DNA of 64,000 nucleotides from NCBI RefSeq assembly GCF_000308615.1, contig NZ_BAGB01000174.1, forward strand, positions 124,001-188,000. Reading direction: 5' to 3'. The position numbers were made by a program, and so were the translations under genes. The notes under the pieces are model-generated. The model searched no databases, was not told where the DNA came from, and saw only the letters and a list, made by a program, of their open reading frames with translations. Shown here in pieces: positions 8,736 to 17,800 of this stretch; position 1 is the first letter of the stretch, and each line of letters opens with the position of its first letter. Source of the DNA: Nocardia jiangxiensis NBRC 101359 (lineage in GTDB: Bacteria > Actinomycetota > Actinomycetes > Mycobacteriales > Mycobacteriaceae).

Positions 8736-9983
8736 TTACGCCTGGTTCGGGGGAGCGACGGGATTCGGGGCCGCGGTTGTCACGTTGGGTGCGGTGGTGT
8801 TACCCGGCGTCGTCGGTGTGGAACCGTTCAGTGGCGTGGGAGCGGAATTGTTCGGCGGCGTGGGAGCGGAATTGCCTTGCGGGGCAGCGGGATCGCTCTG
8901 GGGAGCGGTACCGGCGTTGTTCTGGGGCGTGGCGGCGGGAATGTTCTGCGGCGCGGCAGAGGGGTTGTTCTGCGGGGTGGCGGCAGGATTGTTCTGCGGC
9001 GCGGCATTGGCGGCCGGCGCGTTGGGGTTGTTGGGTGCGGCCTGGTTCGGCTGGCCCGGATTCGGCTGAGACCCGTTCTGGCCGTTGTGGTTCTTGTTCT
9101 GGTCCGGCTGCAGCATCTGCGTCAATGTCGGGGCCAGCGCCATGAGTCCCACGGGGATCATCATGGCGAGAGGGGCCAGTTGCGACAGGAGGCTGCCGAG
9201 CCCGTCACTTCCGGACGTGGACGAACCGCTTCCCGAGGAGCTGCCGGAAGACGAGCCGCTTCCCGAGCCCGAAGAACTGCTCGAGGAGGAACTGCCGTCG
9301 CCGCTGCCGCTTCCGGAGGAATTGCCGGCCAGACTCTGGTTGTAGGAGTAGACCTCGTCGACCTTCTTGTAGACCGCATCCACCGCACTGGCGATGTACT
9401 TCATCACCGTGGACTCGTGGCCCTTCAGCAAGGCCGCGGGAACGGCTGCCAGAGCGGTGTTGAGTTTTTCGACGATATCTTCGATGGCGGTCAGGGTCTC
9501 GCTGTGCCCATCCGCGACCTTGAGAGTGGTCGTCGCGACCTGCTGGTCGTACGCCAGGAGTGATGTCTGTGCGGTCTGTACTTTATTCAGGGCCTGTTTG
9601 TACGCCTCGGTGCTCTCGCCTTCTCCGAGGTCGGTATACACCACTGGTTGCAGCAGATCATCGACCGACGGCGGCAGTTCCGGCATATTCCGGCCCAGTA
9701 GATCCACCGCTGTCTGAATTGCTTCGTGCGCCATCGAAATGAATGCCCGTAAAGCTTTCGATGCGCCGGTGGGGACCGTCAGCGGGGGGACGGGCCAATA
9801 GTGCCCGGTCTTCCCCGTGGTCGCGCAATCGGTGCTCTGGCTCGTCGCGCTCGTGGTGGTGGCGGCCGGCTCCTGGACGTACTGGGCGGGCTGCGCTGTC
9901 GCGACGTCCACGCCCAGCTGCTGCTGGCCGAGGGATGACAGGGACGCCAGGCCCGCGGCGTCTACCTCTGATCCGTTCGCCAT
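8736..9983 (-). CDS. Low-complexity ESX-linked protein, diverged paralogue of the facing gene
   Basis: 415 residues from an ATG at 9983 with GGAGGCGA 8-12 bases upstream. Residues 50-230 are helical (SKALRAFISMAHEAIQ, then KYIASAVDAVYKKVDEVYSY) and align in order with the helical part of the 6667 product, down to the shared SKALRA and the later APLAMMIPVGLMALAPTLTQ hydrophobic segment against APLLATVPTLGNS. A Ser/Gly-only linker (about 235-275) and a Pro/Gln/Asn-rich repeat tail (about 310-415) flank it. It lacks the lectin-like and NlpC-like ends. Converges on 6667 with 26 bp between stops. No enzyme motif; probable exported structural or adaptor protein. Confidence 0.72.
   Translation of the reverse strand: MANGSEVDAAGLASLSSLGQQQLGVDVATAQPAQYVQEPAATTTSATSQSTDCATTGKTGHYWPVPPLTVPTGASKALRAFISMAHEAIQTAVDLLGRNMPELPPSVDDLLQPVVYTDLGEGESTEAYKQALNKVQTAQTSLLAYDQQVATTTLKVADGHSETLTAIEDIVEKLNTALAAVPAALLKGHESTVMKYIASAVDAVYKKVDEVYSYNQSLAGNSSGSGSGDGSSSSSSSSGSGSGSSSGSSSGSGSSTSGSDGLGSLLSQLAPLAMMIPVGLMALAPTLTQMLQPDQNKNHNGQNGSQPNPGQPNQAAPNNPNAPAANAAPQNNPAATPQNNPSAAPQNIPAATPQNNAGTAPQSDPAAPQGNSAPTPPNNSAPTPLNGSTPTTPGNTTAPNVTTAAPNPVAPPNQA
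8818..9006 (-). repeat. Degenerate Pro/Gln/Asn repeats in the 8736 gene
   Basis: About seven imperfect copies of an 8-9 residue unit of the type PQNNPAAT (nucleotide unit about 24-27 bp, edges approximate). Low-complexity tail of a probably exported protein. Confidence 0.65.
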
Positions 9984-10027
9984 GCTGTCGCATCGCCTCC
10001 AATCCGGTCCCTGCTTATTGTCCGGCC

Positions 10028-10043
10028 TTCCCGAGATTGGGAA
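10028..10043. promoter_or_regulatory. TTCCCA-type dyad between divergent genes 8736 and 10185
   Basis: TTCCCGAGATTGGGAA, 44 bp before the ATG of the leftward 8736 gene, the same spacing as at 4651 and 57137. It is 141 bp before the NlpC/P60 start. Confidence 0.55.
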
Positions 10044-10184
10044 GCAGAATGGTTTCGCTTCCCGGACCGATTGCCGCATAGTCGTCGACAACCCGCTCGG
10101 GAGTAGCGCGGAACCCCCGTCGGCTCGCGAATGGCGGGCCGATTTGAGAGGGCGATCGCGGATGAGCGCTGGGGAGTCGGTCCA

Positions 10185-11135
10185 ATGTCGCCGCAATTGA
10201 CAGACGATCTGGACGGGATTTTGCGTTCGCTGCTCGGTCTCTATGGCGCCGGGCAGCCGTCGGCGGCACATGTGCCGTCCGCTGTTTCGGAGATCGCCGC
10301 CGGCGCCAACGGACATTCCGGCGCCGCGATGAACGGTTACGGGGACGCTCGCGGCATGCAATCGGCGGTTGCCGAAGCGCACGCCGGCAAGGATTCGGCT
10401 GTCGGCAAGACCGTCTCCGCGTCAGGTGATGGCACTCTCAACGGGCGCAACCAACTGACCAATCAGATCGCGGACCTACGGGATCGTGTGCGAGCGATCT
10501 CCGCGTTCGGCGATACCCGCTTCAGCGGGCCGGCGCTGCTCGCCGCCGCACACGCGACGATCACCGACGCCACCAAACAGGTCGATGCCGATGTCGCCGC
10601 TGCTCGCCGGCATGCGGCGAAGATCGTCCCGCCCGCGATTCCGCAGGCGTCGCGCAGCAGTGGCGGATCGTCGAATCGTCGGCGTCGTCGACCACGCACA
10701 CGATCGGGCAGCCGATCGCGTTACCGGATCCGGCGCCCGGTGACCTCGGATGGGACGGCCGGTGGCAACGCGGTCAGCGCGGCCAGTGGCTGGCTCGGCA
10801 CGCCGTATATCTGGGGTGGCGGGGGCGCCGCAGGCCCGAGTGGTGGCGGCTTCGATTGCTCCGGGCTCACCCAGTACGCGGTCGCGAAGGCCACCGACGG
10901 GCGGGTCGTGTTGCCGCGGACCACGTACGAGCAGATCTACAGCGGAGTCCGGGTGCCGATGCAGGATGTACGACCGGGTGATCTGGTCTTTCCTGCCAGC
11001 TCGTTCAGTGCGCGGGGACCCGAGCACGTCCAGTTGGCGGCCGGGAACGGCATGGTCATCGAGGCGCCGCATTCGGGTTCGACGGTCAGATGGTCGCGAA
11101 TGCCGAGTGAAGCGGTGGTCGTGCGCGTGATGTGA
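10185..11135 (+). CDS. NlpC/P60 peptidoglycan hydrolase beside the ESX locus
   Basis: 316 residues from an ATG at 10185 with GGGGAG eight bases upstream. The N-terminal 150 residues are helical and WXG100-like in tone. The C-terminal 120 residues are an NlpC/P60 domain: GTPYIWGGG, then DCSGLTQYA with catalytic Cys225, GPEHVQLA with His281, and a third polar residue in EAPHSG. It would cut peptidoglycan stem peptides, plausibly opening the wall for ESX export. M. tuberculosis ESX-2 also has an NlpC/P60 gene beside it (from memory). The linker at about residues 160-187 is Arg-rich and has low third-position GC, whereas another frame reads smoothly there (see findings). No signal peptide. Confidence 0.85.
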   Translation: MSPQLTDDLDGILRSLLGLYGAGQPSAAHVPSAVSEIAAGANGHSGAAMNGYGDARGMQSAVAEAHAGKDSAVGKTVSASGDGTLNGRNQLTNQIADLRDRVRAISAFGDTRFSGPALLAAAHATITDATKQVDADVAAARRHAAKIVPPAIPQASRSSGGSSNRRRRRPRTRSGSRSRYRIRRPVTSDGTAGGNAVSAASGWLGTPYIWGGGGAAGPSGGGFDCSGLTQYAVAKATDGRVVLPRTTYEQIYSGVRVPMQDVRPGDLVFPASSFSARGPEHVQLAAGNGMVIEAPHSGSTVRWSRMPSEAVVVRVM

Positions 11136-11173
11136 ATCCCAGGCCGGTGTCGTGACGCGGGGGCGTCCGAGGC

Positions 11174-11209
11174 GGCGGCCGGTGCGTTGTCCGGACGTCA
11201 CCGGCCGCC
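11174..11209. terminator. Hairpin after the NlpC/P60 gene
   Basis: Perfect 11-bp arms GGCGGCCGGTG and CACCGGCCGCC around a 14-nt loop, starting 38 bp after the stop of the NlpC/P60 gene. No U-tract follows, as is common in GC-rich actinobacteria. Confidence 0.5.
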
Positions 11210-11251
11210 GTTGCGGGCGAGTCATCGGGATGAGGGGAACCGATGACTCGT

Positions 11252-11271
11252 ACGGGGGGATGACCCCCCGT
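11252..11271. terminator. GC hairpin in the eccA upstream region
   Basis: ACGGGGGG, loop ATGA, CCCCCCGT. A perfect 8-bp stem with a tetraloop. It could end rightward transcription from the satellite genes or leftward transcription from the promoter-like site at 11385-11357. Confidence 0.45.
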
Positions 11272-11356
11272 CGGTACCCGGCGGCTGGATCGCAGCCACC
11301 GGGCACCGTCCTGAGGTTCGGGCCGACAGGATGAGGGAACTGCTGACCCGAGAAAA

Positions 11357-11385
11357 ATCGTACCGTTAAATAACGGCACGGTCAA
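11357..11385 (-). promoter_or_regulatory. Leftward promoter-like site with TACCGTT dyad in its spacer
   Basis: On the minus strand TTGACC (11385-11380) and TACGAT (11362-11357) are separated by exactly 17 bp. The spacer carries most of the dyad TACCGTTAAATAACGGCA (11361-11378). No gene in the correct orientation follows within 1 kb. Confidence 0.45.
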
Positions 11386-11471
11386 TAGTGGCTCGATAAA
11401 TGGGTGCCTGAGCAGCTGTAAGGGGTGGTGGGCGGGTTCGTCGACGTCTCTGGCCGCGCGACGCGGAGCAC

Positions 11472-11487
11472 TTCCCATGAATGGGAA
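11472..11487. promoter_or_regulatory. TTCCCA dyad upstream of eccA
   Basis: TTCCCATGAATGGGAA, perfect 6+6 arms, 72 bp before the eccA start. Same family as the sites at 4651, 18922 and others, so it is a candidate shared control element of the ESX genes. Confidence 0.6.
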
Positions 11488-11559
11488 CTGCATCGGGAGG
11501 GTTCGCGGCGGCGAGTGTCTATCGTTCGGGCAGGCGAGTGCGGCGAAAGGGAAATCCAG

Positions 11560-13320
11560 GTGTCTGCGGCCGAGGACGCGTTCTACACGGGTGTCCAATC
11601 GTTGGGATTGGTCGCCGGGGGGATACGCAACGAACAGCAAGCGTTGGCGGCGTTTCGCGCCGCCACCGATCTGGACCCGGACATGTGCGATGCCTGGTTG
11701 GGCCGCGCGATGTCCGGCGAGGTCACCTCCGAGGTGGTCTACGGGGCCTATCGGTCTGCGCACAACCTCTACCGGGATCAACAACGCGCCGGTCTGGTCG
11801 ATCGCGCGCTGTGGTGTCAGGTCGAGATCGGGATCTACGGACTACGCGTCGCGATGGCCGATCGCGATCAGATCGCGGTCGCCCAGGCGTGCTCCTACGC
11901 CGAGGGCGGTGAGTGGCAGGAAGCCATCGCCATTCTCGATCAGGTGCCCAGCGACGACGTGTCGGACTTCGTCCGGATGTCGCTGTACTTCCGGACGAAC
12001 CGGTGGCTCGATGTGATCAACGCTCGCCGGGCCAAATCGGTGCTCGAAGACGGACTGCTGGACATCGGCGCCGAACTGATGGCTGCCCGATCGCTCGCAC
12101 ATCTGGGACGGTTCGGCGAGGCGATGCCCAGGGCGCAGCGGATCGTCGAGGACAGCGCCTCGGGCAACCTGTCGTACATCTGGGCGGACGCGCACTTTCT
12201 GCTCGGCATGCTGCACCGGCACAACGGCGACAACGAGAGCGCCGACCGAATCCTCAAGGGCCTGCAGGGATCCGGCCTCTGGTCCGAACGCGAGGAGTGG
12301 CAGCGTGCGGTCCGGGACAAGACCTACAAGCTCGAGGTGACCACTCCGGATCTGCTCGCCTCGCGCACCGACCTGTGGGATCCGTCCTCCGGACAGGATC
12401 CGCGCGAGGCCGCGGCCTCGGCCGCCCGCGAAGAACGCGAATCCCTGCTGACCGAGGCCTCCGAGCTGCTCGAGGCCCAGATCGGCATGGATTCGGTGAA
12501 GGAACAGGTCGATCGGCTCAAATCGGGTGTCCTGATGGATCAGGTCCGCGCCAAGCGCGGGCTCGCGGTGGAATCCAAATCGCAGCACCTGATCTTCTCC
12601 GGACCGCCCGGCACCGGTAAGACCACCATCGCCCGCGTGATCGCGAAGATCTTCGCCGGTCTCGGCGTTGTGGAGAACTCCGAGGTGATCGAGGTTTCCC
12701 GCAACGACATGGTCGGCACCCACCTCGGCCACACCGCGCCCAAGACCAACGCGCTGATCGACTCCGCGCTGGGTGGGGTGCTGTTCATCGACGAGGCGTA
12801 CACCCTGGTCCAGGAAGGGTTGTCCGGCGGTGATGCCTTCGGCAAGGAGGCCGTGGACACCCTGCTGGCCCGCATGGAGAACGATCGCGACAAACTCGTC
12901 GTGGTCATCGCGGGCTACGAGGATCAGATCGATCGGTTCCTGGCCTCGAACGACGGGCTCTCCTCCCGGTTCACCAAGCGGATCCGGTTCTCCAGCTACG
13001 GCGCCGGCGAACTGGTACAGATCGCCGATGTCATTGCGCGCAAGAAGGATTCGCTGCTGTCCTCGGAGGCTCGCGAGGTGCTGCACGAGCGTTGTGCCGA
13101 GCTCGCCGAACAGTCCAGGAACGGCCGCCGCCTGATCGATCTGGTGGGCAACGGCCGGTTCATCCGCAATGTGGTCGAGGCCGCCGAGGCCGAGCGCGAT
13201 TACCGCTTCACCAAGGACAACGTGAATGTGGCGGCGATGAGCGACGAGGAATTGATGACCGTCGCCGCACCCGACATCACCGCCGCACTGGCAGGTTTGG
13301 CACCGACCACGACGAGCTGA
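11560..13320 (+). CDS. eccA: ESX AAA+ ATPase EccA
   Basis: 586 residues from a GTG at 11560 with AAAGGGA eight bases upstream; the open frame extends 135 bp further without a ribosome site. The N-terminal half is TPR-like helical. The C-terminal half is a CbxX/CfqX AAA+ ATPase with Walker A GPPGTGKT at residues 348-355 and Walker B VLFIDEAYT near 407, then a sensor Asn/Arg region. EccA is the cytosolic ATPase that, with EspG, handles PE/PPE and Esx substrates. First gene of the ESX block, 4 bp before eccB. Confidence 0.95.
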   Translation: MSAAEDAFYTGVQSLGLVAGGIRNEQQALAAFRAATDLDPDMCDAWLGRAMSGEVTSEVVYGAYRSAHNLYRDQQRAGLVDRALWCQVEIGIYGLRVAMADRDQIAVAQACSYAEGGEWQEAIAILDQVPSDDVSDFVRMSLYFRTNRWLDVINARRAKSVLEDGLLDIGAELMAARSLAHLGRFGEAMPRAQRIVEDSASGNLSYIWADAHFLLGMLHRHNGDNESADRILKGLQGSGLWSEREEWQRAVRDKTYKLEVTTPDLLASRTDLWDPSSGQDPREAAASAAREERESLLTEASELLEAQIGMDSVKEQVDRLKSGVLMDQVRAKRGLAVESKSQHLIFSGPPGTGKTTIARVIAKIFAGLGVVENSEVIEVSRNDMVGTHLGHTAPKTNALIDSALGGVLFIDEAYTLVQEGLSGGDAFGKEAVDTLLARMENDRDKLVVVIAGYEDQIDRFLASNDGLSSRFTKRIRFSSYGAGELVQIADVIARKKDSLLSSEAREVLHERCAELAEQSRNGRRLIDLVGNGRFIRNVVEAAEAERDYRFTKDNVNVAAMSDEELMTVAAPDITAALAGLAPTTTS

Positions 13321-13324
13321 CGCG

Positions 13325-14878
13325 GTGCCACGCTTCCGGGTGGTGACCAAACACCAGATTTCGGGGTGGCGGTTTCTGCTGCACCGCATCGAGCATGCAC
13401 TGGTCCGCCGCGACGCGTCGATGGTCGACGACCCGCAGCGGGGCCGCTCCACAGCCTTGTCGATCGGCATCGCGTTGGCATGTGTGATCGTCGCGGGCGC
13501 TGCGGTGATGGCGTTCTTCAAGCCTGCCAAACAGGTCGCCAACGCGAATATCGTCTCGGACAAGGATTCCGGCGCGGTGTACGTCCAGTTGAGTGGCCGG
13601 CTGTATCCCGCGCTGAATCTGACCTCCGCCCGGTTGATCACCGGTACGGCGGAGAATCCGACTCAGGTGTCGCGCGAGGAGATCGCGAAATATCCGCGGG
13701 GGCCGTGGGTGGGTATTCCGGGAGCGCCCGGCACCATCGTCGACGACGGCAACCGCAGTTCGTCCTGGGCGGTGTGTGATACCGCGCGGATCGGCGCCGC
13801 CGCGCCGATCGATCCCTCCACCGGGTTGCCGACCACCGCATGGTCCCCGGTGAAGACCACCGTGATCGCCGACGCGCTCACGGTCGACGGCGACACCGCG
13901 CGCCTGCTCGCCGACGGCGAGGCTCGTCTGCTGCGCAGCGGCACCACGACCTGGCTGGTGTACAACGATCGGGACAAGGGGGTCGTCCGCGCGTCGATCA
14001 ACCTCGCCGATTCGGCGGTGACCCTGGCCCTGGGCATCGATCCGACCACGCCGGTGATCGTCGCGTCGCCGGGTTTGATCGGCGCTATCGCCGAGGTGCC
14101 GCCGCTGCGGGTGCCCACGGTGCCCGGCGCCGGCACGGTGGCCACCCTGACCTCGGGTCTGACCGTTCCGGTCGGATCGGTCCTGACGATGTCCACACCG
14201 GACCGCGGCGCGTCCTACTACCTGGTTTCGCAGACGGGCTTGGTGCAGGTCAGCGCGGTGCTCGCGGCAATGATCCGCAACGCCAACTCGCACGGCACAG
14301 TGACGACGATGTCGGTCGGGCCGGATGTCGTCGCGGCCAATCTCCGCCCGGGGGCCTGGCCGGGCACGGACACCTTTCCGGCTCGATCGGTGAAGGTCGT
14401 CGACGCGCGGTCCACCGTGACCTGCTATCACTGGTCGCGCGGCAACGGCGATCCGAATGCCGCGACCGAGTTGATCGTCGGCCGGCAACTCCCGCTCTCG
14501 CCCGAAAAGCAAAGCCGGGCAGTCGATCTGGTGACCGGGTCGGTATCGCACGGCACGACCGCCGATGCGGCATTCGTGGATGCGAGCGTCGGGCGGTTCG
14601 TGCAGGTGACCGGAACGGATCCGGGATCGCCGCTGCGTGAGGGCATGTTCTGGATCTCCGACAGCGGGGTCCGCTACGGACTCGACGTCGCACCCGGCGA
14701 CAGCGGCGACCAGACCCTGGCCTCACTCGCGCTGCGCTCGCCGGTGCCCGCGCCGTGGAGCATCGTGTCGCTGTTCGCGGTCGGTCCCGCTCTGTCACAA
14801 CGAGATGCGCGCATCGAGCACGACGGCGTCGCGGTCGACAAGGCCGCCGTCGGGCTCCCGACCCAAGCCGGAGGCTGA
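13325..14878 (+). CDS. eccB: ESX membrane component EccB
   Basis: 517 residues from a GTG at 13325 (VPRFRVVTKHQISGWRF, the typical EccB start). A basic cytoplasmic N-terminus is followed by one transmembrane helix (about residues 40-62) and a large extracytoplasmic domain with the internal repeats of EccB proteins (for example AVYVQLSGRLYPALNLTSAR). EccB links the inner-membrane complex to the periplasm. Two or more cysteines in the periplasmic part (AVCDT and VTCYH) fit the disulphide seen in the family. Spacing to eccC is 5 bp, so one operon. Confidence 0.95.
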   Translation: MPRFRVVTKHQISGWRFLLHRIEHALVRRDASMVDDPQRGRSTALSIGIALACVIVAGAAVMAFFKPAKQVANANIVSDKDSGAVYVQLSGRLYPALNLTSARLITGTAENPTQVSREEIAKYPRGPWVGIPGAPGTIVDDGNRSSSWAVCDTARIGAAAPIDPSTGLPTTAWSPVKTTVIADALTVDGDTARLLADGEARLLRSGTTTWLVYNDRDKGVVRASINLADSAVTLALGIDPTTPVIVASPGLIGAIAEVPPLRVPTVPGAGTVATLTSGLTVPVGSVLTMSTPDRGASYYLVSQTGLVQVSAVLAAMIRNANSHGTVTTMSVGPDVVAANLRPGAWPGTDTFPARSVKVVDARSTVTCYHWSRGNGDPNAATELIVGRQLPLSPEKQSRAVDLVTGSVSHGTTADAAFVDASVGRFVQVTGTDPGSPLREGMFWISDSGVRYGLDVAPGDSGDQTLASLALRSPVPAPWSIVSLFAVGPALSQRDARIEHDGVAVDKAAVGLPTQAGG

Positions 14879-14883
14879 TCGCC

Positions 14884-17800
14884 ATGACCGCCACTCGTCG
14901 ATTCGTGCGACCGGCCCGTGCGGTCCGCGGCCCCAAAGCGCCCGCGGTCACCGAACTGCGGCTGCAACCGCCGACCGAACTCCCCAGGCCGGTACCGCCG
15001 TCGCGGCTGCGCATGATCATGCCCGTCGTGATGATGGCCGGCATGGGCGGGATGATGGTGATGATGTTCCGCAGCGGCGGCGGCATGTCACCGACGATGC
15101 TGATGTTCCCGGCCATGATGCTGGTCTCGACGCTGGGCATGATGGGCGGGGCGATCAGCGGCAACGGTGCGGGGGGTGCGGCCGGGCTCAACGAGGAGCG
15201 CAAGGACTATCTGCGCTCGATCGCCGACAACCGCAAGTCCGTACACGCGGCGGAAGCGGAGCTGCATACGTTCCTGCGGCACACCCATCCCGGTCCCGCC
15301 GAGGTTTCGAGGCTGATCGGCGGCACCCGGATGTGGGAGGTACAGGTCGCGAGTCCGCAGTTCCTGCGGGTGCGAGTCGGCCGCGGCCGGATCGCCAACC
15401 AGGTGCGCGTCATCGTGCCGGAGGCGGCGCCCACCTCTGATCTGGATCCGGTCGGTGTGGTGGAGGTGACCCGCTTCGCGAAGGCCTATTCGACGGTGGG
15501 CGGCATGCCGGTCGCGATCAATCTGCTCTCGGCGCCGCAGGTCGGCTTCGACGGGGACGCCGCGGCGGTGGCGGGGCTGGTCCGGGCGCTGATCGCCGAG
15601 GTCGCCGTGCTGCACGGACCCGATCAGGTGTGCATCGCCGCGGTGCTGCCGAATCCGGACGCCCCGGAATGGGCGTGGCTCAAATGGCTGCCGCATACGC
15701 AACACCCGAGTGACACCGATGCGATCGGGTCCAGCCGCATGGTCTACCGCAGTGTGTCGGAACTGCGTTCGAAGGTGCTCGCCGGACTCAATCGGGGACC
15801 GTTCTCCGCGAATACTCAGCCCACCCTGGACCGCCCCCATTTCCTCCTGCTCGTCGGCGTGGGCGGAGCCGCCACCGACCGCGATATCTCGGGCATCGAC
15901 GGATGTACCTGGATCCGGCTGGGTACCGGCGAACAGAGCCTGCCGCGGGCGCTGGCCTTCCAGGTGGGTGAGGACCATCAGCTGCACGAGGTGACCTCGC
16001 GGGGCCTGCGGCGGGTCGGTATGGCCGACACGATGTCGATGAGCGCGACGACGGCCCTGGCCCGCGGACTTTCCCCGTATCGCCTGTCGACGGTGGTGGA
16101 GGCCGTGGCCGCCGAGCAGGCCAGCGGCGGCACCTCGTGGGAGGAGATGGTCGGTATCGCCGACCCCGGCGCTCTCCGGGTGGAACGGCAGTGGCCCCGC
16201 CGCCGCGACAGTGACCGGGCGCGTCTGAGTATCCCGGTGGGGCACGACCCCACCGGCCAGCTCGTCTATCTGGATATCAAGGAGTCGGCCGAGGAAGGTA
16301 TGGGCCCGCACGGCATGTGCATCGGTGCCACCGGTTCGGGCAAGTCGGAATTCCTTCGGACACTGGTGCTTTCGGCGGTGGCAACGCATTCGCCGGACGT
16401 GCTGAACCTGCTGCTGGTCGACTTCAAGGGTGGCGCGACGTTTCTCGGCTTCGACCGGTTGCGCCACGTCACCGCCGTGGTCACCAACATGGAGGAAGAG
16501 GCCGATCTGGTCACCCGCATGGAGGACGTGATCAACGGCGAAATGGCGCGCCGGCAACGGATCCTGCGCGACGCGGGCAACTTCGCGAGCGTCGCGGACT
16601 ACGAGCGCGTCCGCGAGCAGGGCGCCGACCTGCCGCCGCTGCCCACCTTGCTGATCATCCTCGACGAATTCGCCGAGCTGCTCGAGCAGCATCCGAGCTT
16701 CTCGAAACTGTTCGTGGCCATCGGGCGGCTCGGTCGCTCGCTGCGTATCCACCTGCTGCTGTCCTCACAGAAGGTGCCCGCCAACCGGATGGGGGAGCTG
16801 GAAGCCCACCTGTCGTACCGGGTTGCGTTGCGTACCAACCAGACCAGCGATTCCCGCGACGCGATCGGCACCGCCGACGCGTACCACCTGCCCAAGAAAC
16901 CGGGTTCGGCTTATCTGCGGGTCGGGTCGGGTGACCTGCAGCGTTTCCAGGCCGCCTATGTCGGCGGTGGCTATGTCGCGCCGGCACAGGTCTCCGCGGC
17001 CAGTACCCAGCGCGCCCGCCGGCCCGGCGGCGGTTACCGTCCGCCGCAGCGGTTCACCGCCGCGTTCATCCCCAACACGCGGCCGGAGCAGATCGCCGAG
17101 CCCGAGCCGATCGCGCCGCAGGCCGTCGAGGCCGAGCCGGTGACGATCATGGAAACCGTGCTGCAGCAACTTGCCGGCCACGGTCGGGCCGCGCACGCGA
17201 TGTGGCTGCCGCCGTTGAACGTCGCGCCGACGCTGGACCGGCTCGTGCCCACCGTGCCCGCGGGTGCGCTGCGGATACCGGTGGCGATCATGGACAAACC
17301 GCGTCAGCAACGCCAGGACGTGTGGTCGGTGGACCTGTCCGCTGCCGGTGGTCACGCGGCGATCGTCGGTGGTCCGCAGTCGGGCAAGTCGACGGCGCTG
17401 CAGACCTTGATCATGTCCGCCGCGCTGACGCACACTCCGGAGCAGGTGCAGTTCTACTGCCTCGACTTCTCCGGCGGTTTGTCCGCGCTGCGCGGTGTAC
17501 CCCATGTCGGCTCGGTCGCCTCCGCCCGGGAAGGCGACCGGATCAGGCGCACCTTCGCGCTGATCACCGGCCTGCTGGCGAGCAGGCAAACACTGTTCGC
17601 CGAACTCGGTATCGACTCCATGCGCGAGTTCCGGCGGCGGCGCGGCACTCCGGGAGAATCGGCCGATCTCACCGCGCGCGGAGATGTGCACGGCGACGTG
17701 TTCTTCGTCATCGACGGATGGGATATCGGATTCGCTTCCAACGGACCGTATTTCGACGAGTACCAGCCGGTCATGGAGTCGATCGCGCTGCAGGGCCTCA

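Larger units (their letters stand above)
11136..11559. other. Intergenic region upstream of eccA
   Basis: 424 bp without a convincing gene. It holds two strong hairpins (11174-11209 and 11252-11271), a TACCGTT dyad (11361-11378) embedded in a leftward promoter-like sequence, and a TTCCCA dyad (11472-11487) upstream of eccA. Confidence 0.7.
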
